From Pseudomonas nitroreducens (GTDB lineage Bacteria > Pseudomonadota > Gammaproteobacteria > Pseudomonadales > Pseudomonadaceae): DNA of 64,000 bases. Positions 63,084 through 64,000 of this stretch are shown here, piece after piece. The translations under genes and the position numbers were made by a program. The notes below the pieces were generated by a model. That model made no database searches and was not told the origin of the DNA. It saw nothing but the letters and a program-made list of their open reading frames with translations. Within the stretch, counting starts at the first letter, position 1. Each line of letters begins with the position of its first letter. The stretch is from assembly GCF_024170165.1 (NCBI RefSeq), contig NZ_JALJXP010000007.1, positions 1-64,000 of the forward strand, in the 5' to 3' direction.

Positions 63084-64000
63084 ATGGCCCTGCCCGATCT
63101 CAACCTGCTGGTCGCCCTCAACATCCTGCTGGAAGAAGGCAGCGTGGTCGGCGCCGCACGGCGCATGCACCTCAGCCCGCCGGCGATGAGCCGCACGCTG
63201 TCGCGCATCCGCGAGGCGGTGGGCGACCCGATCATGGTCCGCGCCGGCCGCAACCTGGTGCCGACGCCGCGCGCGCTGCAATTGCGCGAGGAAGTCAGCG
63301 ACCTGGTGGAACACGCCATGCGCCTGTTCAACGCCAAGGAAAACCTGCGCATGGACCAGCTCGAACGCTGCTTCGTGCTGCGCTCCAACAACGTACTGGT
63401 GGGCGGCTTCGCCTCGCGCATGCTGGCGGTGATGAAGGAAGAAGCGCCGCGCTGCAGCCTGCGCATCGCCCCGGAAGCCGACTTCGACGACGAAGCCCTG
63501 CGGCAGAACCGCATCGACCTGTACATCGGCGCCACCTCGACGCTGGAGCCGGAAATCCGCACCCAGACGCTGTTCACCACCAGCTTCGTCGGCCTGGCAC
63601 GGCGCGATCATCCGATCTTCGACGACGAGATCACCGCCGAACGCTTCGCCTCCTTCCCGCAGATCAGCGTCTCCCGCCGCGGCCGTGCCATCGGGCCGAT
63701 CGACGAGGAGCTGGCGAACCTGGGCCTGCGCCGGGAAATTCGCCTCACCGCGCCGACCTTCCACTCTTCGATCTTCGCCCTGCTGGAATCCGACCTGGTG
63801 CTGCCCATCGCCGAGCACTCGCTGTGGCGCCTGGATCGCCTGGGCTTCGCCCTGCGCCAGTTCGACATCCCGCTGCCGCTGAAATCGGTGGTGATCCTGC
63901 AGGCCTGGCACCCGCGCTTCGACAACGACCCGGCGCACAGCTGGCTGCGGCAGACGGTAAAGCGGGTCTGCATCGAATTGCGCGAGAGCTCCGGGCTGTT
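63084..64000 (+). CDS. LysR-family transcriptional regulator (partial, runs off the right edge)
   Basis: Open from the ATG at 63084 to the window end, about 305 codons without a stop. The N-terminus MALPDLNLLVALNILLEEGS followed by VVGAARRMHLSPPAMSRTLS is a LysR helix-turn-helix, and the effector domain follows to near its usual length (about 300-320), so little is missing. GGAG lies 8 bases upstream. It is divergent from the universal stress gene. Position beyond the xdh-guaD cluster hints at purine control, but this is not shown by the sequence. Confidence 0.88.
   Translation, partial: MALPDLNLLVALNILLEEGSVVGAARRMHLSPPAMSRTLSRIREAVGDPIMVRAGRNLVPTPRALQLREEVSDLVEHAMRLFNAKENLRMDQLERCFVLRSNNVLVGGFASRMLAVMKEEAPRCSLRIAPEADFDDEALRQNRIDLYIGATSTLEPEIRTQTLFTTSFVGLARRDHPIFDDEITAERFASFPQISVSRRGRAIGPIDEELANLGLRREIRLTAPTFHSSIFALLESDLVLPIAEHSLWRLDRLGFALRQFDIPLPLKSVVILQAWHPRFDNDPAHSWLRQTVKRVCIELRESSGL

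Overview
The window is a GC-rich chromosomal segment of a Pseudomonas from the P. aeruginosa side of the genus. This rests on base composition, REP-type repeats, and gene order: tandem ccoNOQP operons, ccoGHIS, hemN, anr, apt, then dnaX-ybaB-recR, ligA-zipA-smc, alkB, xdhABC and guaD. From memory, this matches the PAO1 block from about PA1564 down to PA1521. No species is assigned.

Layout. (1) 1-5255: a probable IS110-family transposase tail at the left edge, a LysR regulator, and a four-gene polyamine-type ABC importer with a Tat-exported binding protein. I do not recall these genes at this place in PAO1, so they may be a local insertion. (2) 5448-16553: tusA-like gene, lipoprotein hydrolase, MaoC-like protein, rlmM, acnA, an Aer-type aerotaxis receptor, an SDR reductase and a small hydrolase. 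(3) 16515-32212: the microaerobic respiration block. It has two complete cbb3 oxidase operons, the ccoGHIS assembly genes, a DsbD-type membrane protein, oxygen-independent haem synthesis (hemN), the oxygen sensor anr, and apt. ANR-type boxes lie before the first cco operon, before hemN and, with one mismatch, before the aerotaxis gene. PrrA/RoxR-like inverted repeats lie before the second cco operon and before ccoG. (4) 32499-40824: a metal-dependent hydrolase family protein, a GFA protein, a TetR regulator divergent from a Baeyer-Villiger-type monooxygenase and SDR, a CbrC protein, an acyl-CoA dehydrogenase, and a GlxA/FtrA regulator divergent from a rhodanese. (5) 40683-53530: recR, ybaB, dnaX, an orphan periplasmic binding protein, the SRP RNA, an orphan fimbrial-like protein, an HU protein, ligA, zipA and smc. 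(6) 53552-64000: a GntR regulator divergent from alkB, the xanthine dehydrogenase genes with guanine deaminase, a universal stress protein, and a LysR gene that runs off the right edge.

How it fits together: ANR and probably RoxR tune the cbb3 oxidases, haem synthesis and aerotaxis to low oxygen. xdhABC and guaD form a purine route (guanine to xanthine to urate). The alkB and monooxygenase loci each have a divergent repressor-type regulator with clear operator-like palindromes between the genes.

Most novel-looking signals: a rhodanese frame that runs through its own terminator into the antisense of recR, apparently by stop-codon loss; a double TetR operator; a FadR-type operator before alkB; an ANR box inside the coding region of the gene divergent from ccoN; and patchwork identity between the two cco operons. 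I saw no CRISPR array, phage, tRNA or rRNA. No wholly new multi-gene system is evident.
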